DNA of 61,500 bases from positions 7,615,040 to 7,676,539 of the forward strand of contig NC_135569.1 in NCBI RefSeq assembly GCF_964340395.1. Direction: 5' to 3'. The notes under the pieces are model-generated. The model did no database searches. It worked only from the letters and a program-made list of their open reading frames with translations, and was not told the DNA's origin. Both the position numbers and the translations under genes were made by a program. The DNA is from Glandiceps talaboti. Lineage: Eukaryota; Hemichordata; Enteropneusta; Spengelidae. Positions 33,019 through 46,900 of the stretch are shown piece by piece (the stretch's first letter is position 1; every line of letters starts with the position of its first letter).

Positions 33019-34024
33019 CGTTATTTTGTACATTTGACTCATCTTTTCTCAAGAATGGCATCTTTTGACTTAGGGTTTGTATAATAAAGATTACAAAAGC
33101 TATTTGCGACAGAAAATTTCTCTATCTTTGTGACTTGTCTTGTCCTCCCTTGTAGACATTAATTGCGCTTCTATTTATCTCCTTTCAACAGATTGATGCT
33201 GCATTTATGCTGGCGTATCCTTACAAAGACAATAGTGAGATTACTCGTAATGAGATGGTTGGTGGTACACCCGATGGTGTTGAATCCATTGGCGACCTTG
33301 TAAATTGTTCAAAAGGGGTACGAGTGGTTACTCGCAAGGATAATCCGTTACTAGAGTGGTTTGATGAAGGATTCAGAAAAATCAAAGAAAATGGGAAATA
33401 CGCCGCTATTTGTCACAGAGCTGAAGCTACCCATGGTAAGTATTGTGAGCTATGTGCATATTGATGTAAATGTTTGGAAAATCTATGACTGATTTCCAAT
33501 GAAATGGGTGTTTGAATCGATAAATTTGAAGAGAATACAATAAACTACTGTCAATAGCTAATAGATCAGCAATGCTACTAATGATTTTAAAAAGTCAAAA
33601 GACACATAAAGCTTAATTCACTTAACAAAACATTAAACTACACTCAAGGTGGACGGAACACGGGTAAGAAAGGACCATTTCACTGTACAATATAGCGCAA
33701 CATTCTATTAAAACCACAACTAGCATAGTTGGACGATTGACATCAATTTGATAGAATAGTTATTGTCCATCTAATGCATAAGTCTGTTGGCCCCATTAGA
33801 CAACAATGGATAAATACTAGCATGATGAAGATGAACAATGTCTAAATTTGGTGTTTCTTGGCAATCACGTGACATTTATATGACGTTTATATAATGAAAT
33901 AGTTCTCCAGAACCCACATTTACGAAAATATCTATATTTCCTGAAGTGGTGTTCCCTTTTAATTAACAGTTATTGTATTCTTTTCCTTTCAGGTAAGAAG
34001 GGACCTGTTGCTTGCAACTTGTAA

Positions 34025-35442
34025 GTGAAAAGTGTTGCTGAATAATTCACACGTAGAACTCGAGAAAAACATTTAAAATACTTCTACCATTCTACAAAGT
34101 AGGAGACGAAATTTAACAGATTAATCCCAGAAAAATGGCTATTCAGATAGCATTGCAATAAACACTTTGCTTTGTGATTTGGTTTACATGTCTATCTTAG
34201 TCTAAAGCCTTCAATTTTTAAATCATTCTTATTAATATTTACTCTTTTAAGCCTTTTACATTTGTTGTGAGAATGTTTGTGCACAATCTTTGTTTTTTTA
34301 CCTTTTTCAGCTTTGTTTTCTTCTGCGTGCATTATTTTTTTGTTTTATTTCATTTTTTCTTCTACGAAGCACTTATGTGCACTGTGGTGGATATATAGCG
34401 CTATATAAATGTTGTTAATATGTAAACATTTGATGATGTGTTGGTGATATTTGACTTTACAAAATCTTTCCCTTGCAACTACCAGTTGTAAAATCAATAT
34501 TGTTGCTACTAAATCAGAGTAACTATAAAGTTTCACTTTGTATATTGGTGGAGCGATGTGTTTTGTTGCTGATTTATTGAACAAAATAAATACTTACACT
34601 GATTGCATGCAAGCATAAAAATGATATATTTTCTCTCACTGTGAACATTATCAACATCACTGATGGATGAAATGACTCGGAGGAAGATTGAAACATTCTT
34701 TGTCTGTGTTCAAAGTGAGATAACATTTAGCAATTACTCGTAATTGGTTGGTTCCGGTTACCTGAAGCCACCTATATATTCACTGCTAACCGTAAACTAT
34801 TTTAAACATATCTGAGAGGTAATTAAATTGTCACAATTGCTAAAATTGTTCATGGTTGGCAGCTTAAACTAGGGTCGGTCGGGTTATTGGAAACACACTT
34901 TCTCATTATTTGGTCTAATTTAAAACAAATTCAATTTAAACGAAACTTTACAACTAGAATTATTCAATGTGTATGTATATGTATATCCAGACAATTCAAC
35001 TCCTCCAAGCTGATATCCTGATCCTAAACGATTATAATTTTATTGATTTTTATAATTATGATTGTCATCTGGTGCGAAACCAAAATTTATGTGCTTTAAA
35101 AACAAACTCGACATAGGAAAGGTATTACTTTTTGGCATGTATTGTCTGTATTGACTGTGAAATGTAATCAAACGAAGTTCGTAGTGAGGCCTTGCCCTAA
35201 CTCGGGTGATCGCCCTCGAAAGCGACCTATGGTCGCTTATATATTGTATTGTCTCGGGAGAACACCCTAGGTCTAGCAGCGAGACTAGTCGATGTTTTAC
35301 TTCGAACCAATTCAGAAATTGTGATATTCATCTTATATAACCTATATAATGTCAGCTACAGCGCATGCGGTCAAAAACCAACTTTTAAAAGAACTGAACT
35401 TTGATTTCGTCTCACATATGTACTTCTCTTAGACGGAACAAG
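34025..35442. other. Intergenic unit spacer, copy 3 to copy 4
   Basis: 3' UTR with AATAAA at 34157-34162, the 'gtgcactgtggtggatatatag' block at about 34377, then a shortened spacer. It lacks the 'cacagggtgtcaggatgacctg' block present upstream of copies 1-3. The palindromic element is at 35221-35237, and a TATA-like 'cttatataacctatataatg' at about 35333-35352 lies about 90 bp before the start codon. Confidence 0.6.
35333..35352 (+). promoter_or_regulatory. Possible TATA-type core promoter of copy 4
   Basis: 'cttatataacctatataatg' about 90-110 bp upstream of ATG 35443. The equivalent position in copies 1 and 2 reads 'cctataccatgccagc', a weaker match. The transcription start is unknown. Confidence 0.25.
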
Positions 35443-35581
35443 ATGAACATTGCATCGATCTCTATTCTCCTAGTTGCTTTTTTACTCAGTGGTAGGTAGA
35501 TATATACATTATATCAAAGTAATTTTGTGATGTTTCGTGGTGAAAATTGGCCAGTCGGTTGGTTGGTTGGTCGGTCGGTCG

Positions 35582-35632
<51 letters not shown>

Positions 35633-38170
35633 AGTCAGACAGTCAATCAGTCAGTAAGTCAGTTAGTTAGTGTTACCAGTTTTCTATCAAACTCGACTCC
35701 GTTAACAAAGTCAATGTATTGTTTAGTTCGGTTCAGCGCCATGATCTTGCAGCCTCACATTGGCTACTTCGTCAATGCTGTCATCGTCATCAGTGCTCTG
35801 TTTCTCCTCTCCACATTGTATACTTTGACAGCAGCAAGTAAATCCCAAAATTAACCTGACCAATCATGTATGTTATATGTTGAGCTGTTAGGTTGTTAAG
35901 GTTAATACGAAAATTTAAAATGTAAAAATATGTGACAAATACTGCTAATAAAATACCAACTCGCTATATTACGCGACTCTCGTTTCTATTGTTCAAGATA
36001 CCAGACATGTTTAACACTGTAACTAAAAAATATTGAGTTGTTACTTAATATTAACATTTAACCTCATGAATTTCATTATTCGACATTACTTAATATTTAG
36101 ACAACTATGGCGGACAGTTAGTGAACGGTGGTCGTACACATTTCGAGGGTCGTTCATGGTACGATGGTATCTCATCTAGGTCAGAGCTCGGTGCCTTTCT
36201 GTCTCAAAGACTTCCTATGCAAATGAACCGAGCAAAGCTGTCGCGATATGGTATGGAGGTAGGTGCTTTATCACATACATGTCAAATAAGAGTTTTGCCC
36301 TACAACATGTTCTGTGCAAACCCTGTATCATGCTGTGGTACAGATCTGTGTCCTGAGTGTAGAATCAAAGTCACGTGGTTGTAAAGGAATTGGAAGAATT
36401 TCTAGTAGGGTAGGGGAGATAAGGATAAAATAAGGAGAACACGGCAAACACAAAGAACAGAGCCTGTTATCAAATCATTATGTCATCCTGAAGATCTATT
36501 CAATACATTGATCAAGTTTCAGGTTTTTGCCAATGAAATAAGAGAGACTGTGTCACGTGGTCTGGAACGAGACGATAGAATTTATACGTTTCAACATCAC
36601 ACTGACTGCAATTGTTCCCTCATATATATGTAAGTATACATGTATTGCTTTCGTCCATTCTTCAATACTTTTACAGCTGGTTTTCGATGTATCGGACAAT
36701 CAAATAAAAGTCGAAAATAACAAATGGCACAACGTATACGAATGGTAAATTATTAGTTGTTCTAGTATTCTGAAATGTTATATGTATAATACACATTTTG
36801 TTCATGCCATGACACCGGGTCTGGGCCTTTTGATTATGAAAGATGTATTAGAGATGTATAATTTAATCTAATTTATTTCAGTGATGATGATAATCAGATG
36901 CAAGGCCTTGCTGTAGATGTATACAACGAAGGTCAGTGTTAATATGTTGGTTATTCAGAATGAAACAAATATGTCGTAAAGAGATCCAACTACCTATATC
37001 TCAGTGCTCATTACAAATTTAGCAATCCAACGACACATCAAACCTATCTCCCAACCCACTTGTTTCACACGTCTGTAAAACATATATTTTCTTTAATAAT
37101 TGTTTTTAATTTATTTGATATCATTATGCACTTGTTTATGACCTTGTGTATATTTGTAGTGTGTAAAGAAGCTGGAAAAAAGTGTCAGTTTGTCCACGCA
37201 TCGTATGAATATTGTTTCCAAAATAACAAAGAAAGATATGGACTTGGCAAAGGTATGTTACAGGACAAAATATTCTTACCCTTAAGTTCAATTTCACACA
37301 TATCTACCTACCTACCTGCATAACTGCTTACTATAAAACCTATACAATACAATACAATACAATACAATCCAATACAATACAATACAATACAATACAATGC
37401 AATACAATACAGTACAGTAAGTACAAAATACAATGCTATACTATACCATACTGTATTGTATTGTATTATACAATACAAAACAGTGCAATAAAATATATAC
37501 AATGCAATACAGTATAGTAAGTACACAATGTATTGCTATACTATACTATACTATATTATACAATACAAAACAGTGCAATACAAAACAATACAATACAATA
37601 CAATACAATACAATACAATACAATACAATACAATACGATACAATACAATACTCAATGCAATGCAATACAATACAATACAATACAATGCAATACAATACTC
37701 AATGCAATTTACTATAATAACTAGCAGTGACATGCAAAGAAGTCTGTAGTATAGCAGAAAGATATCAAACACCTATTGATTGTGTATATCAACTCTGAAA
37801 TAATTCACAGATTAACTATAACGATAAAACTTCTTTCTTTATTTTAGGATTAATGGAGAGACAGTTTGATGCATGCACTGCATCGTATTCAAGCGACGCT
37901 GCAATATTTGCATCTTTTAGCAAAGACAGCATCCAAGACTACAAGGGGGACGCTGGCTTTTTTGTTAAGAGTGGAAATCCAGGAAATTTCGACCCAACCA
38001 ATATAAGTGGAAAGAGAATAGGTATGTACATCCTGGGACAATCGTATCTTATGCATGAATCCACATTGATTCAAAAACTGGTATTCAGTGCCAACAGTCA
38101 AACAGTTTAGTCATATTTCATCCTTTTGCCTTACATGAGGGTGAGGTATTGTGGTTGTACTGTCTATTCC

Positions 38171-38221
<51 letters not shown>

Positions 38222-40326
38222 GTATGTCTGCCTGTCTGTCCTAGTCATCATTTTAAAAAACGGGATGACTTTGTATGTGCTTTGAGGTAATGGCTGGAAA
38301 GGTTCAATTATGGGGGAGATGTGACAATAGAAATGAGGGATATTTGGAATAAATATCATAAATAATAGTCCGACAGTCTATGTAATGGCGCTATCCACTT
38401 TTCTGGGTTTAATTTGTTCAGAAAAAGCTAATAAACAAACTAAGATTTAAAAAAATGTTTTAAAGTTATTCTCCTAACAATAAGCTAGCTCTATTACACA
38501 CCATTTAACTTTTGAAGCCCTGTATGTATGTATGTATGTATTTGTATGGGATTGTGGACAGGTTCACATTTATCCTGCAATAACGTCAATAATTATAACT
38601 AAAGTGAATATTTCTTTTTTTTTAATTCAAAGGTTTTTTCAGCAGTCATCCAAGTAACATGCACTGTCTTAAGAAAAACAACATCCCTGGAGCAGAGACA
38701 TTGCATTCTTCGCAGATGTTCTTTTACGAGAATGAGAAAATTGTAGGGATAGCTCTGAATGAAAATAAGGTAAAACAGACAAGGTCAAACTAGGCAAAGC
38801 TATAGAGGGAAACTTTGCGACTTAAGTCTGTGCTAAGTAAGCATAGTCATGGTAGACTAATTGAAACTAATATAATACGTACTCCTCAAGTCCAGGTAAA
38901 TAGAGTAGCATCTTTAAACACTTAATCCAAGTGAAAATTATTTATTAAATTGTATTGTATTGTATTGTATTGTATTGTATTGTATTGTATTGTATTGTAT
39001 TGTATTGTATTGTATTGTATTGTATTGTAATATATTGTATTGTATCATATTGATATTGTATTATACTATGCTATACTATACTATAATATTGTATTGTATT
39101 AATTATAATACATTAAATTATTTTATATATATCATTTTTGTTGTTGTAGTTATTGTTGTTGTTGTTGTTGTCGTCGTCGTTGTCGTCGTCAATATTTTGT
39201 AAATTTGACTCATCTTTACTCAATGATGACAGTTTTGGACTTATGGTTTGTATAATAAAGATTACAGAAGCTATTTGAAACAGAAAGTTTCTCTATTTTG
39301 GTGACTTGTCTCGTCCTCCCTTGTAGATATAGATTGAGTTTATATTTATCCCCTTTCAACAGATTGATGCTGCATTTACGCTGGCGTATCCTTACAAACA
39401 CAATGGTGAGATTACTCGTAATGAGATGGTTGGTGGTACACCCAATGGTGTGGAATCCATTGGCGACATTGTAAATTGTGCAAAAGGGATACGAGTGGTT
39501 ACTCGCATGGACAATCCGTTACTGGAGTGGTTTGATGAAGGATTCAGAAAAATCAAAGAAAATGGGAAATATGCCGCTATTTGTCACAGAGCTGAAGCTA
39601 CCCATGGTGAGTATTGTGAGCTATGTGTATATTGATGTAAATGTTAGGAAAATCTAAGACTGATTTCCAATGAAATGGGTGTTTGAATCGATAAATTTGA
39701 AGAGAATACAATAAACTATTGTCGATAGCTAATAGATCATGTGTGCATCTTGGCTTTCGTGTGGTATAAATATAATATATTTATGACAGAAATGTTACTT
39801 CTAATCCATCCCTGAACGCTAATAGCAAAGATACTAATGGTTTTAAAAAGTCAAACACATAAAGCTTAATTCACTTAACAAAACATTAAACTACACTCAC
39901 AGGGAGGATGGAACACGGGCAAGAAAGGACCATTTCACTGTACAATATAGCACAACATTCTATTAAAACCACAACTAGCATAGTTGGACGATTGACATCA
40001 ATTTGACAGAACCACTGGATTATGGTTTAGGACTATTTTTTTAATTTGCTTAGATGACAATTGAACAAACACACTTTGATCTAATACAGATCTAATTAGA
40101 CAACAATGGATAAATACTAGCATGATGAAGATGAACAATGTCTAAATTTGGTGTTTCTTGGCAATCACGTGATATTTATATGACGTTTAAATAATGAAAT
40201 GACTCTCCAGAACCCACACTTTAGGAAATATCATTATTTCCTGAAGTGGTCTTCCCTTTTAATTAACAATTATTATGTATTCTTTTAATTTCAGGTAAGA
40301 AGGGACCTGTTGCTTGCAACTTGTAA
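35443..40326 (+). CDS. Array copy 4: secreted bacterial-type family 3 solute-binding protein, ten exons
   Basis: Exons: 35443-35491, 36101-36258, 36523-36629, 36677-36744, 36882-36931, 37160-37252, 37848-38021, 38633-38769, 39363-39606, 40295-40326 (TAA at 40324-40326). The signal peptide has diverged (MNIASISILLVAFLLS). The binding domain has the same landmarks as copy 1: WHNVYE, MQGLAVDVYNE, FDACTASYSSDAAIFASFS, GFFVKSGNP, NISGKRIG, ALNENKIDAAF, DNPLLEWFDEG and the terminal KKGPVACNL. Distinctive substitutions include GTPNG for GTPDG in exon 9 and SSHPSNMHCL in exon 8. All exon frames are open and all splice sites canonical. The one exception is the exon 3/exon 4 phase conflict shared with copies 1 and 3. 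This is the copy most likely to be functional, together with copy 1. Polyadenylation signal at 40458-40463. Confidence 0.72.
35565..35660. repeat. GTCG/GTCT/GTCA microsatellite in intron 1 of copy 4
   Basis: Clean gtct block (about 35583-35630) flanked by gtcg and gtca variants. Confidence 0.9.
37340..37695. repeat. AATAC tracts in intron 6 of copy 4
   Basis: Three runs of the pentamer with 'ctatactata' spacers, plus a short inverted 'tgtattgtattgtatt' at about 37452, so this intron alone can form internal hairpins. Confidence 0.9.
38170..38240. repeat. TCTG microsatellite in intron 7 of copy 4
   Basis: About 12 pure tctg units. The counterpart in copies 1-3 is shorter and impure. Confidence 0.9.
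38948..39190. repeat. GTATT and GTT/GTC tracts in intron 8 of copy 4
   Basis: About 15 gtatt units (38949-39028), then gtt/gtc units at about 39138-39190. Confidence 0.92.
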
Positions 40327-41421
40327 GTGAAAAGTGTCGCTGAAGAATTCACACGTACAACTCGAGCGAAAAAAATGAAAATACTTCTACCAGACTACTG
40401 AGTAGTAGACGGCAATTAAGATTAATCCCAGAAAAATGGCTATTCAGATAGCATTACAATAAAGTTTTTTGTGTAATTTCGTTTACACGTCTATCTTAGT
40501 CTATAGCCCTCAATTTTTAAATCATTATTATTACTCTCTCATTACATCATTACTCTTTTAAGCACCTTTGTTGTGAGAATGTTTGTGCACCATTTTTGTT
40601 TTTAACCTTTTTTCAGCTTTGTTTTCTTCTGCGTGCAGTACTTTTTTGTTTTAAATCATTTTTTCTTCTATGAAGCCCGTATGTGCACTGTGGTGGATAT
40701 ATAGCGCTATAAAAATGTTTTTTATGTAAATATTTCATGATGTGTTGCTTATTTTTTGTAGAACAACAGAACTGAAATTATCACTTACAATATATTCTAC
40801 AATATTTATCTCTACCGTGACTAGTATGAAACCAAACCACAAAGATGGGGTAGGGGATGAATGTTAGTGATGATGAGATGTTATGTGATTTGATATGACG
40901 TGATTTGATTTGATATGATATGATTTGACTTTCTTTGGTGGTTTAATAACTGATTTTTCTATTGTTTCTCTTTTCCCGGCCGCCAATCCTTTCCGCGACT
41001 GAATATTCACTATCTTTACCATGTTATTTACTTAATAAAGTCACTATGAATGAAAACACTTCACATCTTAAAATTACCAATGTAAACATTTCATTCATAG
41101 TTTACCTACCATCTTATCCCCTGGGAGATTCTCACGCGAAATAAATACGCATGCGCATACTGATTAAGTACAACGTCCATATGATTTATACCTAATTAGT
41201 ATGCACAAATCATAAAGTTGTGTAATATTAACTAGCATTGACGCATTGTTGTGGTTTATAAATATAACATAATTTATTACAATATTTGCAGAATATACAT
41301 ATAAAAGGTGTCAATTGTTAATTTCATCCATCGCTTCCGATTTCGTCAGTGCATATTTTTGCAATAATTATTAAAAGTGAAAAATATAAATTGAGATTAC
41401 TTCGTTGGATTCTCGTTTTAT
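40327..41421. other. Convergent intergenic region between copy 4 and the CNBD2-like gene
   Basis: Holds the 3' UTR of copy 4 (AATAAA 40458-40463), the last 'cactgtggtggatatatagcg' block (about 40687) and a short run of 'gatttgatatgat' words at about 40888-40928. For the minus-strand gene it has candidate polyadenylation signals whose plus-strand form is tttatt, at 41417-41422 and 41273-41278. Confidence 0.55.
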
Positions 41422-43742
41422 TTACGGTTTTCGCTTCGTCTTGTCTACTTGGCTAGGGAGTTCAAATGTCTGGAAACGTATTGTACGCTTTTCACTTGAT
41501 GAACGTATCGGTTTGTCTTTTCTGTGGTTGTCACTGTTAGTGTCATTCCGGAACGATGTTCTTTTTCTTAACAGATTTTCTGTAGCGAAACAAGAGAAAA
41601 GTAAAAATTTGATTTTTATCGTAGAATGTTGAAATCTGAAATGAACCGACATTTTGGCAACTTTTTCGTTACAAATAAAAACCTGTACAGAAAATCTAAA
41701 TCTTTTTCTTTGCTATTGCAAGCATAGATGACTGAAATATCCATCGTGTGTGTACACTGCTTTAATCTCGAGCGCCAACAACGACGAATCTGAGTTGTTT
41801 TCACTCATTGTTCACAAGACAACAATCACAAGTCGATAAAAACGTACCTTGTTTTGATGACCTTTTTACTAGTTCTTTTGTGTTATTTGTGAAGTCATGA
41901 CTTCGGTTACCATTCATTGGTGGATTAGCTCTGACGTCATCTACCTTCCGTGGAGTAGACGCTCCTGAGCCCATACCCGAATCCGACTGTGATTCCCTGT
42001 TCCGTTCTTTGCTTGAAGTTGTTTTATTACTCGGAGGCTGTGAAAAAAGGAGCAAATATGTTATGACGATTTTTAGGAACAAAATTTGAAAAAAATGAAG
42101 ATAATTAAAACTAAATACATTTAGCAACAATTTTCAACAGTCTTTTCGCTTATAGTAAATATTTTGTTAGCGAGAATTCGCTACAATATTTTTGATAAAA
42201 ACAAAAATCATTTTTTTTAAACCTAGATTATGTATGTATCTCTGTGAAAACCTATAAAACAAAAATCGGAGGAAACTGGGGGAGGGGGAGCTGTATGATT
42301 TGTTGATATTCAGAGCTCATATTATTAATTTCAATGTAATTTTGATGGAATACTCGGGTTTGTTCTCGACTAAGATCATTGTAAACTATTTCTGATCAAG
42401 GAATAATAGAGCTGTGTCCATTATGTTGTACATTGTAGAATTTACTTAGAATGAAAGACTTGTTTCCACAACTGAACAGAACTAGCGTATTCCAAAGTCA
42501 ACATGGTGGTCGGAACTTTAAAATGTCGACCAAGTGATCGCGACGCTATATATTATGTTTGTCAACAAACAAACAAACAAACAAACAGCACGTCATCTGA
42601 GCATGCGCACTGGTCTACTAGTAAACTTTAAAACACTCACCAATTTATGTTGGGTTTTCTCCGTTTCGCTTGAGTCGTCAGTAGTATCACTGACGTCATC
42701 CTGGCTCCAGTCGCCATCTTGTTCTCCTTCAGTTCCATTGTTACTCCCTCCATTTTGTCGAGAGTTTAGATTTTCCAAGTATTCTCTTGTTTTCTTCTTT
42801 CTTTCCTCAATACGCTTTCTGATTTCTTTTCTAATTCTCAACTGTCGTTTCAAATAGTTCATCCTGAATCTCACAACAAATAAATGTTTTTTTGATTCTT
42901 CGTTGGCTTGGTGAATCGGTGTCGTCCATCTACAATATAACACCAGCGTTAGATTCAATAAATTCATTACCACTCCCTGAGTAAGATTTTCATGTGTGAA
43001 CCGGCAGCCATTTTGTCCTTGGTGTACCCCCATTAAATTTGTTAGAGGTACTTAAAATCACCTCTACAAGCTTATTACCTTAATTCAGTGAAAACCTCGT
43101 GAATATTCATTGTTTAACCATTGCATAAATATTTCGACTTACTCCCATGAGGCAATGTGGTACAAAAACACAGTAAATTGATTTATCAAAAACCCACAAA
43201 AACACGTTTCCACCCATATTACCATTTTGAGTACAATGTTGCAAATCAGTTTTTTTTGTAACGTCAAAAGTGATAACACTTACGCTTCCTCTCTCTTATC
43301 GCCTCTAGAGAGCGCCCTATACGATGAGGTGCTCTCCTCCCTGTCCCTGTACTTTGTTGAAAATTCTATTTTCTGTTTTTCTTGTTTGTCAACGACAAGG
43401 TCAGCCGGATTAATGCTCCACCCTAATCGGCCTTGAACTTTCATCAAATCTCTGTGACGATTCCAATCATTGATTAGATCACGTGCTTCACAACGGATTG
43501 AGTCTGTGTTTACCTACAGAAATAATTTTTTAAAAGTTAACTTGTTGGTTTTTTTTTTTAAATTTTGTTTGGGAGTTGTTTGTTTGCTCTTTGTTTTGTG
43601 TTGGACGTACGTTGCTGCCCGCTGTTTTAAACTTTGCAACGTATAGAGCTATACATAAACGTTCGTCCACTACATGTTTCTGTAATGTGGGTGTTACTAT
43701 CTTATATTTATAGATATATATTTATCGTCGTCGTCGTCGTCG

Positions 43743-43814
<72 letters not shown>

Positions 43815-43842
43815 GCACCACCACCACCATCACCATCATTAC

Positions 43843-43874
<32 letters not shown>

Positions 43875-43896
43875 CCATCATCACCATCACCATCAC

Positions 43897-43937
<41 letters not shown>

Positions 43938-46900
43938 CGAAGAGAGTAAGGACAGTAGTGTTACTTAGTAAAACATTCCAGAAAAATGCGACCGAGTGAA
44001 AATTTCAAACGTACCTTTTCAAAGACCATCCTAGCCGTTGGCAAGAAACCAACAGCAGCCTCCGACGGGTCACGATCACCAATTACAATCATGTACTCAT
44101 CATCGCTATCCTCGTTCGCAGTTTCTGTTCTCAATCCCATGGCAGTTTTACTACGTCGAGTGTGACGGACCTGAGTTTGTTTCGGTAAATGTATAGCTGA
44201 CTTTGGACGAGGTGGAAATCCTTGTATAAATTCTTCCATCTCTTTATTTTGATAAATGGATCTGAAAATAAAAACAAAAAGTTGTGCTCATTGCCACCTT
44301 AACGGGTATGTTAAACTCTAATGAGCATGCGCCGAGTCTATATGATCTCTTTTCTTCTATATGAGGGAGGAGTGCATAACTTTACCGGCAGAAATCGGTT
44401 ACTGATGTATAACCATTGTTTTCGTATATACTAGCGCAGGAGGGGAGGAAATACGAGTTTTTGTTTCCATCCTGAAGAGTTTGTCCAGCCATAATATAAT
44501 AATGTAATGCATTCTTTCAAAAACGCCAGTATTTGGTACCGTAATAAATCCGATACATAGATAAAATAGTATTTTGTAAGTTCTCTCACTTGAATACTTC
44601 AGCTACATTGTACTTACAGTGTAGTTTGAGGGCGTTTTTTCACATCGACGTTATTCGGGATAACATTCACCTTGGACATCACTCCCGGTTTCTTGTAAAC
44701 AGAAGACAGTACTTCATTTCGTTTATATTCTTGCCAAACTGACGAGTCATACCCGTGGTCTTTGATTGCTTCGTCGCCGACAAATCTATAGCTGTGTTCT
44801 CTAAGCAGAGCAAGTAGGGGTCCTTTGGCTACACTATCAAAGTCGAGCCTGTGGAAAATAATGAGAAACAGTTTTTATCTATGTTGTTTCAAGAATGTTG
44901 CCCCTAGTTTTAGAACAAAAGATGACAACATAATGGTGTCACGTATATTATATCAATTATTTTTGAATTAGCTTTTAGATATATCTCTCGTTATTAATCG
45001 TTGTTACGTGTTCTGGGGTCAGAGGTCATTTCTTACATTAATGAAATAGGTAAAACAATAAATTAAACAACAATTCTTTGTCTAATATTATACGTGTGAC
45101 GGTGTGCATATCTTTGCAAAGCACAAGCTTTGAGTGTGCCATAATTAATCTATCCAGCCGGACATTACGTGTTGGAAAGTTGAGAGATTGGTCGGGGTGT
45201 TTCTACATGTTCTAATCTAAGACATACTTCTTGATTCTGAAACAAGTCACTACACCCATAGCAGCAACACTTCGTACACTAGGTTTCTCTTCTAGGACGC
45301 CCTCTTCGCCGAAGAAACCACCTAGACAAGGAAACATACAGATTACTTCTTTGTTTTCTTTTCTATCAACTGGTATCATCAATAAAATATACATCGGACA
45401 GGTAAATTGTGATGCAGCCATTTTTTAAGAGGAACCCTTGCGAGATATATTAGATATCTTATTGTTCATGTTCTTTATATTTCATGGAGTTACGTACATA
45501 TATATGTACGTATAAAAGTACACGCGCAAGCATGCACGCAAGCATGCACGCACGCACGCACACACACACACACACACACACATACACACATACATACATA
45601 CTTACATACATACATACATGCATGCATACATACATACATACATACATACATACATACATACATACATACATACATACATACATACACGCACGAGAGAGGG
45701 GGGTGGGTGGAAAGACGTTCCTTTGCTTTACTTCCTCTGACTTATTCTCTAGTGTTTTATACTGTTAAAACTGTGTGAACTAGAAAATGTCACTACATGT
45801 GAAATTGAAAACTTGGAAAATGTGCAATTCAACCTCAGAAAGCATATGTACTCACCTTCGTCTACAAATCCCAGCTTGAAGACAACATGCTTATCCACTT
45901 CAGGTACATACAGATTACGTAGAATTTGACAACGACCTGAAAGCATAGAGAGTAAGAAATTATAACAACGTCGAAAATGGTTTGAAAGGTAGCTTGTTAA
46001 ATCTGAGTGTCCTACTAGGGTATATATTGATGTAGAACATACGAAGATAAATGCGCATGCTCGCTATAAACCATGTATAGTCAGATAAACTGTTGTAAAA
46101 TACAGACAACTTGTTTCCTTTTTATTCACACCACCTACCTGAAACGACCAGGAACCAGTACTTTGATACTTCTTCCTGGCGAACGATAACTTTCTCAGCC
46201 GGAAAGATCTGTAAGATAAAATCACGAATATTATTGTTGTCTGCCCAAGGTGAATTTAACTCGTCGAAATTATTTTTAGTTTCAGAAGATTATAATTAAT
46301 GGAGAAAAAGATTATGTAGTAGCGATGATGGTTGTGTTCAGCAATTTAACCATTATCTGATATTGCTGTGTCTGAAAGTCGTGGCGGTGGTATGGGTGTG
46401 GTTTTGCATACAGAGCGTTACAGTTTACTGTTCACCATGGTTCTGTTTGATACGACCACGCAGAAACTAATAAGAAACTGGACATTCAGAACTTTAAGAT
46501 AGCGAAATTTGCAATTTTCTAATTGCTACATTTAGTATAAAAGAATAGAACGTACTGCAACAATAAGTAGACACGCAGGCGCCAATGTTTTGACGTTTGC
46601 ATGCGATGTCTGGATGGTGGCACTTTAGTTCATTTTATATAGACAAAATGTAGCAAGAAACTGTACTCATTCAATCTTGCTATCTTAAAGTGTAGCATGT
46701 ACAGTTTCTTATTGGTTTCTGCGTGGTTGTATACAGATCCAAAGAACAGTAACCTGTAACCCACTGCAATAGACTGTAATGTTTGAAGAAGTAGTGAGAA
46801 TACGATCGGAAGCTGGTCACACGGTATATTTTCTGTCGGCAATAACACAGAGTTAGGCGGGAAATAATTTCTATATAACAGTCGCTTTTAAAAGTGAAAA

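Larger units (their letters stand above)
28636..34024 (+). pseudogene. Array copy 3: solute-binding-protein gene, broken in exon 4
   Basis: Exons: 28636-28684, 29264-29421, 29686-29792, 29840-29907, 30045-30094, 30804-30896, 31386-31559, 32514-32650, 33192-33435, 33993-34024. Exon 4 carries two independent lesions. The tryptophan codon of NNKWH is TGA (29888-29890), and the donor after GAATG is CTAAAT where the other copies have GTAAAT. Either alone would abolish a normal product. The rest is open: MKIAWSSILLVALSLS signal, FVHAPFDYCFQNN in exon 6, SFSKDSIQDYKGDAGFF in exon 7 and IDAAFMLAYPYKDN in exon 9. From exon 5 to exon 8, exons and introns are almost identical to copy 1, implying a recent duplication or conversion. 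Polyadenylation signal at 34157-34162. Confidence 0.8.

Noticed and set aside
10225-40326. Ionotropic glutamate receptor genes
   Set aside because: No pore loop or membrane helices occur between or after the two lobes of the binding domain, and the coding sequence ends right after the C-terminal lobe.
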